DNA of 64,000 nucleotides from Microlunatus parietis (lineage in GTDB: Bacteria > Actinomycetota > Actinomycetes > Propionibacteriales > Propionibacteriaceae). Below, piece after piece: positions 33,569-40,949 of the stretch. Location: the NCBI RefSeq assembly GCF_013407955.1, contig NZ_JACCBU010000001.1, positions 6,262,001-6,326,000 of the forward strand, given 5' to 3'. Both the position numbers and the translations under genes were made by a program. Under the pieces are notes generated by a model. It worked only from the letters and a program-made list of their open reading frames with translations, did not search any database and was not told the origin of the DNA. Within the stretch, counting starts at the first letter, position 1; each line of letters starts with the position of its first letter.

Positions 33569-34282
33569 CTAGATCGTGAGGGAGCGGGACCAGTCCTGCC
33601 AGTGGTCGGTGAGGGTCTGTTTCGTGCGGTCGGTGAAGGCCGAGGACTGCGCGTCCAGCCGGGCCCGGACCGCCGGCAGCAGGGCCTCGCGGGTGGGCCG
33701 GTCCATGCCATACGCGTCGCAGAAGAGCCGCAACCGTTCGGCCTGGCGGTCCGGCGGGTAGCCCATCGCGACACAATCCGCCGGGGCGTAGAGCGGGACG
33801 AACGACCGGACTGCGTAGCCCAGGTCCCAGACCGCCGTCGTCGGCGTGGCGAAGTCCCAGTCGATGAACGCCCGTGGCTTTCCGTCGCGGTAGATCGTAT
33901 TCGCCGGCCCGAGATCGTTGTGGCAGACCAGCGGCCCCGGGGGAGCGTACGGATCGGGCCGCCAGCGTGCGTCCGGCGGCGGCTGGAAGCCGGCGGCGGC
34001 CCGGTGCAGCTCCCGGATCCGCCCGGCGACCTCCGCCAGGGCCTCGTCGTCGTAGCACCGGGCCGTCCGGCCGTCGCTGCCGTGGACGTACGTCAGGATC
34101 TCCCGCTGCCCGGACTCCTCGACACCGATGACCCGTGGCGCTGCCGTGAAGCCGACCGCTTCGAGATGGCGGAGCAATGCGTGCACCGACCGGGTCCACG
34201 GCCGGACCGGCCGGCGCACCGTGTTGCCGACCCGAGACACCGGTCCCGAGTCATGCCCGCCGGCCAGCAGTTCCTCCGTCAC
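33569..34282 (-). CDS. Phosphotransferase (APH family) protein
   Basis: 237 residues from GTG 34282 (an extension to 34372 has poor codon use). The kinase-like core has LVCHNDLGPANTIY (catalytic HND, with N for the usual G) and FIDWDFATPTTAVWDLG (metal Asp in WDF). The substrate is unknown; these are widespread small-molecule kinases. It lacks most of the N-terminal nucleotide lobe, as in several short members. The gene is isolated between a TetR gene and a hairpin repeat element; the 160-bp upstream of the TetR gene holds no other gene. Confidence 0.8.
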   Translation of the reverse strand: MTEELLAGGHDSGPVSRVGNTVRRPVRPWTRSVHALLRHLEAVGFTAAPRVIGVEESGQREILTYVHGSDGRTARCYDDEALAEVAGRIRELHRAAAGFQPPPDARWRPDPYAPPGPLVCHNDLGPANTIYRDGKPRAFIDWDFATPTTAVWDLGYAVRSFVPLYAPADCVAMGYPPDRQAERLRLFCDAYGMDRPTREALLPAVRARLDAQSSAFTDRTKQTLTDHWQDWSRSLTI

Positions 34283-34333
34283 CTGCCCAGTCTCCGCAAA
34301 CCTCGTCGTCGGTGCCCCGCTGCCACGCGGAAG

Positions 34334-34415
34334 GCTGTCGCGAATCCTCCACCAGTCGCACGCTGGAGGCAATTTTGACGATTAACCATTCCGGGCGTGG
34401 AGGAATAACGACAGC
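34334..34415. repeat. Intergenic hairpin repeat, family 2 copy 1
   Basis: Outer arms GCTGTCG (34334-34340) and CGACAGC (34409-34415), inner arms TCCTCCAC (34345-34352) and GTGGAGGA (34397-34404), with 4-nt unpaired gaps between. The centre ACGCTGGA and the ends match a copy at 55476-55553. It lies at the 3' end of the cytidylate-kinase-like gene. Confidence 0.7.
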
Positions 34416-34438
34416 CCTCGCCGCAGCCTGCGGTCGGG

Positions 34439-35068
34439 TCAAGTGGCGGGCGGGTGGATGCCGCGGGCGGCGGCGGCGATCATGATCAACTCTTCCGCGG
34501 CGTCCCAGCCGAGGGCGCTGGTGTTGATCACCAGGTGGTAGTGCTCGGCCGCGTTCGGGTCGGCCCGGTAGGCCTGCCGGACGTAGCGGGTCCGGGCCTC
34601 GTCGTTGATCTTGCGGTTCTGCTTGGCCTCTTCGGCGGAGAGGCCGTGCTGCTCCATCGCGGCGGCGATCCGGGCCTCGATCGGCCCGTCCAGCCGGACG
34701 TGCAGCGCGTTCCGTACGTCGGCCAGGACGAGTGCTGCGGCCCGGCCGAGGATGACCCCGCCGGCACCCTCCGCGATCTCCCGGAGCCGCTTCTCCGATC
34801 GCTCCCGGACCAGCTGCTCGGGCGGATGCACCGCGGCCAGGCTCGGGTCGGCGTAGAAGGACATCGCCGAGACATTGGCGAGCCGGGCCCACCAGCCGCC
34901 CGGACTCTCACCCTTCGCCTCGGGTGCATCCGGCGAGATGCCGAGCTCGGCGGCGATGGCGACGGAGATCGCCCGGTCCAGGAAGGGCAGGCCGAGTCGG
35001 GAGGCGATGCGCGGAGCGAGCACGCTGCCGCCGGCGCCGTACGAGGCCGAGATGGTCACGGTTCCCAC
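34439..35068 (-). CDS. Cytidylate kinase-like family protein
   Basis: 209 residues. The P-loop region is VTISASYGAGGSVLAPRIA, in which the usual Gly-Lys-Ser/Thr is replaced by Gly-Gly-Ser, as in the Cytidylate_kin2 family. Further landmarks are LPFLDRAISVAIA, VILGRAAALVLAD and RKINDEARTRYVRQAY. Its natural substrate is not established. The GTG at 35068 or the in-frame GTG at 35059 may be used. It lies 16 bp after the RluA gene, so is likely co-transcribed with it. Confidence 0.85.
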   Translation of the reverse strand: MGTVTISASYGAGGSVLAPRIASRLGLPFLDRAISVAIAAELGISPDAPEAKGESPGGWWARLANVSAMSFYADPSLAAVHPPEQLVRERSEKRLREIAEGAGGVILGRAAALVLADVRNALHVRLDGPIEARIAAAMEQHGLSAEEAKQNRKINDEARTRYVRQAYRADPNAAEHYHLVINTSALGWDAAEELIMIAAAARGIHPPAT

Positions 35069-35084
35069 GGGGCCAAGTGTGCCG

Positions 35085-35861
35085 TCAATCGTGGGCCGCG
35101 GACAGTGCCGCACGTCCCGGCGTGTCGAGACCGGGCGCGACCGCGAAGAAGTCCAGTCCGGGCTCGGCCCGCAACTGCAGTCGCCGGCCGCCGGCCCACT
35201 CTGCGTCGACGGCCAGCCGCCAGGAGTGCAGCGCGGTCCGGCCGGGCGAGTCGTCGCGCGCAGCGAACAGCGGATCGCCGACGATCGCGTACCCGATCCA
35301 GGCCAGGTGCACCCGCAGCTGGTGCCGCCGTCCGGTGACCGGGCTGAGTTCCAGCAGGTCCGCGTCGGGGCCCTGGGCGAGCCGGCGGAAGGTGGTCAAC
35401 GACGGATACGTGCGGACCTGGCCGAAGACCGCCGCTTCGGGAACCGACCAGGTCGGCGGGTCGCCGTGCTGCTCGATCGCGGCCCGGTCCGCGGCGATCC
35501 GGATCCGGCCCTTGCGGCCCGTACTCAACGGCAGGTCGATCGTGCCGCGCTCCGGCAGTCCCCGGGGCCGGACCACGGCCAGATAGTGCTTCTCCGCGGT
35601 CCGTTGCGCGAACTGGCGGGTCAGCCCGCCGTGGAACCGCAACTCCTTGGCCAGCAGGATCAGGCCCGAGGTGACCTTGTCGATCCGGTGCACCGGATAC
35701 AGCGTCTCGCCGGTCGCCTCGGCCAGCCGGATCAGGTCGGTGTCGTGGCGTTCGCCCATGACGGAGATGCCGGCCGGCTTGTTCAGGGCGAGGATCGCCT
35801 CGTCCTCGTAGCAGCAGGCCGCGCGCAGCGTCGCCCAGTCGGGGCCGGAAGTCACGGGCAT
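35085..35861 (-). CDS. RluA-family pseudouridine synthase
   Basis: 258 residues. Isomerises uridine to pseudouridine in rRNA or tRNA. The catalytic Asp61 is in HRIDKVTSGLIL, the signature of the family; other conserved strings are NKPAGISVMG, KHYLAVVRPRG and LLELSPVTGRRHQLRVHLA. There is no N-terminal S4 domain, so it resembles the shorter RluA/TruC group. It is the first gene of a leftward pair with the cytidylate-kinase-like gene and is divergent from the small Cys protein at 35961. Confidence 0.93.
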   Translation of the reverse strand: MPVTSGPDWATLRAACCYEDEAILALNKPAGISVMGERHDTDLIRLAEATGETLYPVHRIDKVTSGLILLAKELRFHGGLTRQFAQRTAEKHYLAVVRPRGLPERGTIDLPLSTGRKGRIRIAADRAAIEQHGDPPTWSVPEAAVFGQVRTYPSLTTFRRLAQGPDADLLELSPVTGRRHQLRVHLAWIGYAIVGDPLFAARDDSPGRTALHSWRLAVDAEWAGGRRLQLRAEPGLDFFAVAPGLDTPGRAALSAAHD

Positions 35862-35960
35862 GAGGGTACGGGGAGCGTCGGCCCGCCCGGGAAACCGAGA
35901 CTGTCAGTGGTGCCCGGCAGAGTCTGGCGTACGGAAGCACAACGGGCCCGAGGAGGACCG

Positions 35961-36200
35961 ATGAGTGAAAGTCTGCATGTGGACTGCGGCACCTGCGCGG
36001 CACGCGGCCCGGCCTGCGACGACTGCGTGATCAGCGTCCTGCTCGGGGCGCCGGCCGAGGGCGTCGACCTGGACGCCGACGAGCGGGCCGCGCTGGCGGC
36101 GCTGGCCGAGTCCGGCATGGTGCCGCCGCTCCGGCTGATCCCCGGCGCGGCCAAGGTCGAGCCGGTGCAGTCCCCGCTGACCTGGCAGGACTACGCCTGA
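35961..36200 (+). CDS. Small four-cysteine protein
   Basis: 79 residues from ATG 35961 with AGGAGG 4 bases upstream. The N-terminus has a C-X2-C-X5-C-X2-C pattern (VDCGTCAARGPACDDCV), suggestive of a zinc or other metal site, followed by a helical Asp/Ala-rich region and a C-terminal ITWQDYA-like tail. I recall short proteins of this pattern next to NlpC/P60 genes in other actinomycetes, but no function is known. The riboswitch and NlpC/P60 gene follow after terminator-like hairpins. Confidence 0.75.
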   Translation: MSESLHVDCGTCAARGPACDDCVISVLLGAPAEGVDLDADERAALAALAESGMVPPLRLIPGAAKVEPVQSPLTWQDYA

Positions 36201-36216
36201 AACCCCGTCGGCCGGC

Positions 36217-36273
36217 CGTGTCGTGGGCGGATGTTCCACCCTTCGAAACGACACGCCGACATTCGGCGTGTCG
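36217..36273. terminator. Overlapping terminator-like hairpins
   Basis: Hairpin 1: CGTGTCGT (36217-36224) with ACGACACG (36248-36255). Hairpin 2: a perfect 11-bp stem, 36249-36259 with 36263-36273, 3-nt loop. They share bases 36249-36255 and so exclude each other. Hairpin 2 is followed by GGTGTTT and probably ends the upstream transcript. Confidence 0.6.
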
Positions 36274-36324
36274 GGTGTTTGCGCGTGATCATTCCGTGAC
36301 CTAGTGTGTTCCCTGCGCGATGGA

Positions 36325-36505
36325 CATCGCGCACGCTGAGTTCCTCAACCGTGAGGGTCGCCCACGAAGCGGCGCGGACGAGGAAGCCGGGGAACCAATC
36401 TATTGGGGTGAATCGGCGGGCGCGGTCGGCCTTGAGTCGCTGAACGCGCAGTCGTAGGGCGTCCTTCCCAGCCCGAATCCGTCAGCTCACCTGGTAAGCG
36501 TCGAG
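36325..36505 (+). ncRNA. Cyclic-di-AMP riboswitch (ydaO/yuaA type)
   Basis: Class signatures are all visible: CGCTGAGTTCCTCAACC near the 5' end, GCCGGGGAACCAATC then TTGGGGTGAATC in the middle, and CCCGAATCCGTCAGCTCACC with AAGCGT at the 3' end pairing with ACGCT of the first stem. The RNA senses cyclic di-AMP. In actinomycetes this riboswitch stands before RpfA/NlpC-P60 cell-wall hydrolase genes, as here (start at 36524), where high ligand turns expression off. A -10-like TAGTGT is at 36302-36307. Confidence 0.93.
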
Positions 36506-36523
36506 TGAGAAGGGACTGTACGC

Positions 36524-37672
36524 GTGACCGCACGCTCCGTTGGGGCTCGGACATCATCGCTGTTTCGCACCGTGACCCGGCGGGCAGGCTTCGGCCTTGC
36601 TGCGGTCACTCTCGGTGTCACCATGCTGGTCGGCGCCCAGGGCACGTTCGCCCAGGCCGAGCCGCCGCTCACCGTGGAGGATGCGAAAGCCCAGATCGAA
36701 CAGCACGAGGCTGAGGCCGCCGGGCTGGACCAGGAATACAACGACGTCAAGCTGGAGATCGCCGACGCCGAGAAGTCGCTCAAGGAGAAGCAGCAGAGTC
36801 TCCAGGCGCAGCGGGCCAAGATCGCCAAGCTCCGCAAGATCGTCGGGCAGGTGGCGCTGGCCAACCTGCAGAACAAGAACCTCGGCACCACGGCGCAGCT
36901 GTTCCTGCACGCCGACACCGACCGGTTCCTGAGCCAGCTGTCGACGGTCGAGAAGATCACCCAGAACCAGAACAGCGCGCTGCAGGACTACCAGGAGCAG
37001 CAGGCCGCCCTGGTCACCCTGGAGCAGTCCGCGGCGGACGAGCTCGAGTCGCTGGAGAAGCAGCGCGACGAGCTCAAGAAGATCCGCAAGGACGCCGACA
37101 AGAAGGTCAAGGACGCCGAGAAGATCCTGGACCGGCTGACCGCCGAGCAGCGTGAGGCGCTCGCCGCCGAGGAACGGCGCCAGGCCCAGGACTCGGAACG
37201 CGCGGCCCAGGCGAGCGACGACGACTCCGACAGCGGTGACTCCGACGAGAGCAACTCCGACGACGACAGCGACTCCGACGACAGCAATTCGGACGACGAG
37301 CCGAAGGTCTCCGGTTCGGGCAAGGGCGCCAAGGTGCTCGCCTGGGCGCTGACCCAGAAGGGCAAGCCGTACGTGTTCGGCTCGGACGGCCCGAATTCGT
37401 ACGACTGCTCCGGTCTGACCCTGAAGGCTTGGGGCAAGGTCGGAGTCAGCCTGCCGCACTCGTCCTCGAAGCAGTTCAGGATGGGCACGCCGGTGTCGAA
37501 GGAAGACCTCCGCCCGGGCGACCTGGTCTTCTACTACAGCTCGTCCCGGCCCAGCCACGTCGGGATCTACGCCGGCAACGGCCAGATCTTCCACGCCCCG
37601 AACTCGCGCAAGCCGCTCGGCTACTCTCCGCTCGACTCGATGCCGTACGTCGGTGCCCGTCGCTACGGCTGA
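36524..37672 (+). CDS. NlpC/P60 family peptidoglycan hydrolase (RipA/RipC-like)
   Basis: 382 residues. Exported D,L-endopeptidase that cuts stem peptides of peptidoglycan. An N-terminal signal (RRAGFGLAAVTLGVTMLVGA) is followed by two long coiled coils (residues about 45-230), which typically inhibit or position the enzyme. A linker of Asp/Ser repeats (about 235-265) precedes the catalytic domain: Cys295 in SYDCSGLTLKAW, His345 in RPSHVGIY and a third residue near FHAPN. The GTG start is 18 bp after the riboswitch. The Rv2190c-like position in synteny supports the assignment. Regulation by c-di-AMP links it to envelope turgor control. Confidence 0.94.
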   Translation: MTARSVGARTSSLFRTVTRRAGFGLAAVTLGVTMLVGAQGTFAQAEPPLTVEDAKAQIEQHEAEAAGLDQEYNDVKLEIADAEKSLKEKQQSLQAQRAKIAKLRKIVGQVALANLQNKNLGTTAQLFLHADTDRFLSQLSTVEKITQNQNSALQDYQEQQAALVTLEQSAADELESLEKQRDELKKIRKDADKKVKDAEKILDRLTAEQREALAAEERRQAQDSERAAQASDDDSDSGDSDESNSDDDSDSDDSNSDDEPKVSGSGKGAKVLAWALTQKGKPYVFGSDGPNSYDCSGLTLKAWGKVGVSLPHSSSKQFRMGTPVSKEDLRPGDLVFYYSSSRPSHVGIYAGNGQIFHAPNSRKPLGYSPLDSMPYVGARRYG

Positions 37673-37712
37673 TCCTTCGAGGCTGAACCCAGATCGGGTA
37701 CGAATCGCCCAC

Positions 37713-38891
37713 GTGACCGCAGTCCTGGTCACGTGGGCGTTTCTCGTGACCGGGTGCTCGGTCCCGCCGTCGCCGCCGGTGACGCCGCCGAGCCAGGAGG
37801 TCGCCGAGCAGACGCTGCGCGGGATCGAGGTCGCGGTCCGCGACCGGCGGCCGGACGACTTCCGGGCGCGGTTCGCGGCCGATGACGAGGCGCTGGGCCG
37901 GACGGCCGACCTGTGGTGGGCCAACCTCACGGCGCTGGACGTCACGCGGTTCACCCTGACCGCGGGCCCGCTCGACCCGGCCGGGGCCGCCGAGATCACG
38001 ATCGACTGGGCCGTTCCCGGCGACTCGGGGATCGCGAGCCACCTGGCGCGGTTCAGCTTCCGGGCTGGTTCGGACGGCGCCGCGAGGGTCGCCGCGGTGG
38101 CACCGGCGGCGGCTCCCGCCGCCCGGCCGAGTTGGTGGGCGGACCCGCTCCGGCTGTTCCGGCAGGGGCAGGCCACGGTGGTCGCCACCGGCCGGGTCGA
38201 CCAGAGCCGGGCCGGCCTCTGGGCGGATCAGGCCGACCGGGCCGCCGACCGGGTGGCCGACGCGCTGCCGGCGTCGATGCGCCAGGGCTGGACCGGCGTC
38301 GTCGTCGTCGAACTGCCGGCCGACGGCGCCGGCTACGACCGGTTGCTCGGCGGCGAGCCGGGCAGTCACTCCGGCTACGCGGCCGTCGCCTGGGCCGAGG
38401 GGATCGCCGACCCGCGCCGGGAACGGATCGCGGTACGGATCGTCGTCAACCCGGACCAGCCGGTGCACGACCCGCGGGCCTTGGAGCTGTTGCTGACCCA
38501 CGAGGTGACCCACCTGGCCCGCTACGACGCCGGCTCGCCGGCACCGCTCTGGCTGGTCGAGGGCTTCGCCGACCACGTCGCGTACGCGGGCTCGCCGGAG
38601 CTGCGGGCCGCCGCCGAACAGAGCCTGCGGGACACCATCCGGTCCGACGGCGCGCCGGACCGACTGCCCGGCGACGACACCTTCCGGCGGGGTGATCTCG
38701 ATCGGGCCTACCTGCTGGCCTGGTCCGCCTGTCGCCTGATCGCCCGGCGCTACGGCGACGACGTGCTGAACCGCTTCGTCGTGGCGGCCGGCGCCGGCCA
38801 GCCGGTCGACCGGGCGCTCCGGGCGACGGCGGGGATCGGCCTGGCCGAGTTCCGGGCCGAGTGGGTACGGGACCTCACCGAGCCGCGATGA
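37713..38891 (+). CDS. Lipoprotein with HEXXH metallopeptidase-like domain
   Basis: 392 residues from GTG 37713. The N-terminal signal LVTWAFLVTGCS ends in a lipobox, so the protein is anchored outside the cell. An NTF2-like domain (about residues 35-140) precedes a peptidase MA-like domain with H263EVTH267 and Glu283 in LVEGFADHVAY, a gluzincin arrangement of zinc ligands. Whether it is active is unknown. Its stop overlaps the glycosyltransferase ATG (ATGA), so the two are coupled. In Mtb the gene between NlpC/P60 and PimB' (Rv2189c) is unlike this one as far as I recall. Confidence 0.8.
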   Translation: MTAVLVTWAFLVTGCSVPPSPPVTPPSQEVAEQTLRGIEVAVRDRRPDDFRARFAADDEALGRTADLWWANLTALDVTRFTLTAGPLDPAGAAEITIDWAVPGDSGIASHLARFSFRAGSDGAARVAAVAPAAAPAARPSWWADPLRLFRQGQATVVATGRVDQSRAGLWADQADRAADRVADALPASMRQGWTGVVVVELPADGAGYDRLLGGEPGSHSGYAAVAWAEGIADPRRERIAVRIVVNPDQPVHDPRALELLLTHEVTHLARYDAGSPAPLWLVEGFADHVAYAGSPELRAAAEQSLRDTIRSDGAPDRLPGDDTFRRGDLDRAYLLAWSACRLIARRYGDDVLNRFVVAAGAGQPVDRALRATAGIGLAEFRAEWVRDLTEPR

Positions 38892-39994
38892 GCACGCCGG
38901 GCACCACGCTGGTGATCACCAACGACTTCGGTCCGCGGATCGGCGGCATCGAGTCGTTCGTCGAGGACGTCTGCCGCTTCCTTGATCACGACGTCGTCGT
39001 GCTGACCTGTCGGGTGCCGGGCAGCGAGGCGTACGACCGAGCGGCCGGCTTCCCGATCCACCGGCGGGATCCGGTGTTGCTGCCGGCACCGGCGGTCGCC
39101 GCGGACGCGGCCGGACTGCTGCGGCGGTACGGGGCGGAGCGGGTGATCTTCGGCGCTGCCGCACCGCTCAGCCTGCTCGCGCCCTCGCTGCGCGCGGCCG
39201 GCGCGACCAAGATCATCGGGATCAGCCACGGCCACGAGCTCTGGTGGGCCCGGCTGCCGCCGAGCCGGGTCCTGCTGCGCCGGATGGTCGCCGGACTGGA
39301 CCGGCTGACCGTGATCTCCGAGTTCACCGGCGACCGGCTGCGGGCAGCCATGCCGCCCGACCAGGGCCGGAAGTTGATCATGATGCCGCCGCCGGTCGAC
39401 CCGGCCGTGTTCCACCCGGGAGACCGGACGCCCGACGGGGTGGTCCGCTGTGTCGCGGCCGCCAGGTTCGTGGCCCGGAAGGGAATCGACGTCCTGCTCC
39501 GGGCCTGGCGGCGAGTCCAGGCCGAACTCGGCGGCGGTGCCGAGTTGATCATCGTCGGCGACGGTCCGCAACGCCGGCGGCTGCAGGCGCTGGCCGGCGA
39601 CCTGAAGATCGCCGGCACGGTCCGCTGGACCGGCCCGCTGACCCGGCCGCAGGTGGCCGAGGTGCTGCGCGGTGCGGACCTGTTCGCGCTGCCGGTCCGG
39701 ACCCGGCTGGCCGGCCTGGAACCGGAAGGCCTCGGGCTGATCTTCCTGGAGGCGGCTGCGACCGGTCTGCCGATCCTGGTCGGGGACTCCGGCGGAGCAC
39801 CGGAGACCGTGCGCGACGGCGTCTCCGGCTGGGTGGTCGATCCGCTGGACCATGATCGACTCGCCGACCGGCTGCTGGAGTTGATCAAGGACCCCGAACT
39901 GCGCCGCAGGATGGGGCGGGCCGGCCGTGATCATGCGCTGGCCGGGTTCGGGTCGGACCGGGCCCGCGCGACTCTGCGAGAGTTGATCACATGA
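38888..39994 (+). CDS. GT4-family glycosyltransferase (PimB'-like)
   Basis: 368 residues. A GDP-/UDP-sugar-dependent transferase with GT-B fold. N-terminal TNDFGPRIGGIESFVEDV is the acceptor-side loop seen in PimB-type phosphatidylinositol mannosyltransferases; C-terminal ARFVARKGIDVLLRAWRRV and the EPEGLGLIFLEAAATGLP and GAPETVRDGVSGWVV strings carry the donor-binding Glu pair. Synteny with Rv2188c (pimB') and the NlpC/P60 neighbour support a role in phosphatidylinositol mannoside or related envelope glycolipid synthesis. No membrane segment, as for PimB'. It is coupled by ATGA overlaps at both ends. Confidence 0.85.
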   Translation: MSTPGTTLVITNDFGPRIGGIESFVEDVCRFLDHDVVVLTCRVPGSEAYDRAAGFPIHRRDPVLLPAPAVAADAAGLLRRYGAERVIFGAAAPLSLLAPSLRAAGATKIIGISHGHELWWARLPPSRVLLRRMVAGLDRLTVISEFTGDRLRAAMPPDQGRKLIMMPPPVDPAVFHPGDRTPDGVVRCVAAARFVARKGIDVLLRAWRRVQAELGGGAELIIVGDGPQRRRLQALAGDLKIAGTVRWTGPLTRPQVAEVLRGADLFALPVRTRLAGLEPEGLGLIFLEAAATGLPILVGDSGGAPETVRDGVSGWVVDPLDHDRLADRLLELIKDPELRRRMGRAGRDHALAGFGSDRARATLRELIT

Positions 39995-40416
39995 GCATTT
40001 CCACGGGACCGAGCCTGACCGCGATCGAGGCCGAGACCTTCATCCGTGCCGACCCGGCCCGGATCGCCGCCGCCCTCGCCGACCCGGCCTGGCAGGCCCA
40101 GTGGGCCGGCGGACTGCGCCTCCTTCCGTACGATGACCGCGGCGTCGAGGGAGTACGGGCCGTCGTCACCGGGCTGCTCACCGGCAGCTGCGAGTGGTGG
40201 ATCGAGGCGCGGCCGGGCGGCGGTGCCGTGATCCACTTCTGGCTCCGGACCCGGCCGCCCCGCCGGGACTGGCTGCGGAACGGACCGCTGGCCGGCCGCC
40301 GCGACCTGCTGCACCGGCGCAACGCCGGCCGCCGCTGGCGCACCGCGATGTTCGGGCTCAAGGACGAGTTGGAGGGAAGTACAGCGTTCCCTGCACGTAC
40401 TCGAGGTTCTTCCTGA
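39991..40416 (+). CDS. SRPBCC-like protein (possible polyketide cyclase family)
   Basis: 141 residues beginning in an ATGA overlap with the glycosyltransferase gene. The sequence pattern (EAETFIRADPARIAAALADP, WQAQWAGGLRLLPYDDRGVE, VVTGLLTGSCEWWIEARPGG) fits the SRPBCC/polyketide-cyclase fold with a strand-rich sheet, though no diagnostic residues are certain. The last 59 bp overlap the convergent VOC gene and the C-terminal residues look random, so the true end could lie upstream if the frame is disturbed. In Mtb an SRPBCC gene (Rv2185c) lies a few genes from pimB'. Confidence 0.65.
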   Translation: MSISTGPSLTAIEAETFIRADPARIAAALADPAWQAQWAGGLRLLPYDDRGVEGVRAVVTGLLTGSCEWWIEARPGGGAVIHFWLRTRPPRRDWLRNGPLAGRRDLLHRRNAGRRWRTAMFGLKDELEGSTAFPARTRGSS

Positions 40417-40846
40417 ACTCGGGGTCGGACAGCCGGCGAGTCGCCTCGGCGTCGTCGACCTCCTCGATCCGCTGCATCAGCCAATAGAGGTTGCCGTACG
40501 GATCGGTGACCCGGGCGATCCGGTCGCCCCAGAAGACGTGTGTCGGCTCGGTCACCGAGGTCCCGCCGCCCGCGACGGCGCGGTCGTGGACGGCCTGCAC
40601 GTCGCTGACGTACAGGCGGAGGAAGGCGGGCGTCGGCGGCCAGTCCGGGACGTCGAACATCAACACCACCGAGTCGCCGATCCGTACCTCGGCATGCCCG
40701 ATCCGGCCTTCCTCGTCGGTCATCCGGCCGAGGTCCACGGCGTCGAAGACCGTGGTCAGGAAGTCGATCAGACCGGCCGTGTCCTGGCCGAGGATCCACG
40801 GGGTGACGGTGTGGTAGCCGTCCGGGACGGGCTTCAACTGGCTCAT
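40358..40846 (-). CDS. VOC (glyoxalase/bleomycin-resistance) family protein, PhnB-like
   Basis: 162 residues with GAAGGAG before ATG 40846. Conserved PhnB-like strings: GYHTVTPWILGQDTAGLIDF, MTDEEGRIGHAEVRIGDSVV, and VFWGDRIARVTDPYGNLYWL near the C-terminus, where the last holds the usual second metal ligand region. The substrate is unknown. It is divergent from a WYL-domain regulator with an inverted-repeat operator in the shared 103-bp gap, a common arrangement for small VOC enzymes under WYL control. Confidence 0.9.
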   Translation of the reverse strand: MSQLKPVPDGYHTVTPWILGQDTAGLIDFLTTVFDAVDLGRMTDEEGRIGHAEVRIGDSVVLMFDVPDWPPTPAFLRLYVSDVQAVHDRAVAGGGTSVTEPTHVFWGDRIARVTDPYGNLYWLMQRIEEVDDAEATRRLSDPEFRKNLEYVQGTLYFPPTRP

Positions 40847-40889
40847 GACGAATCTCCTTCGGTCGCGGGTGAGACCGACGTTAGAGATG

Positions 40890-40914
40890 GTTGTGGACGG
40901 ATTCTGACCACAAC
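40890..40914. promoter_or_regulatory. Inverted repeat operator in VOC/WYL divergent promoter
   Basis: GTTGTGG (40890-40896) and CCACAAC (40908-40914), perfect 7-bp arms separated by 11 bp; ATTAGAGATGG just upstream may hold a -10 for the VOC gene. A likely binding site for the adjacent WYL regulator. Confidence 0.6.
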
Positions 40915-40949
40915 TGGAAGGATCATCGACGAACGGGGAGAGGAGTCCA

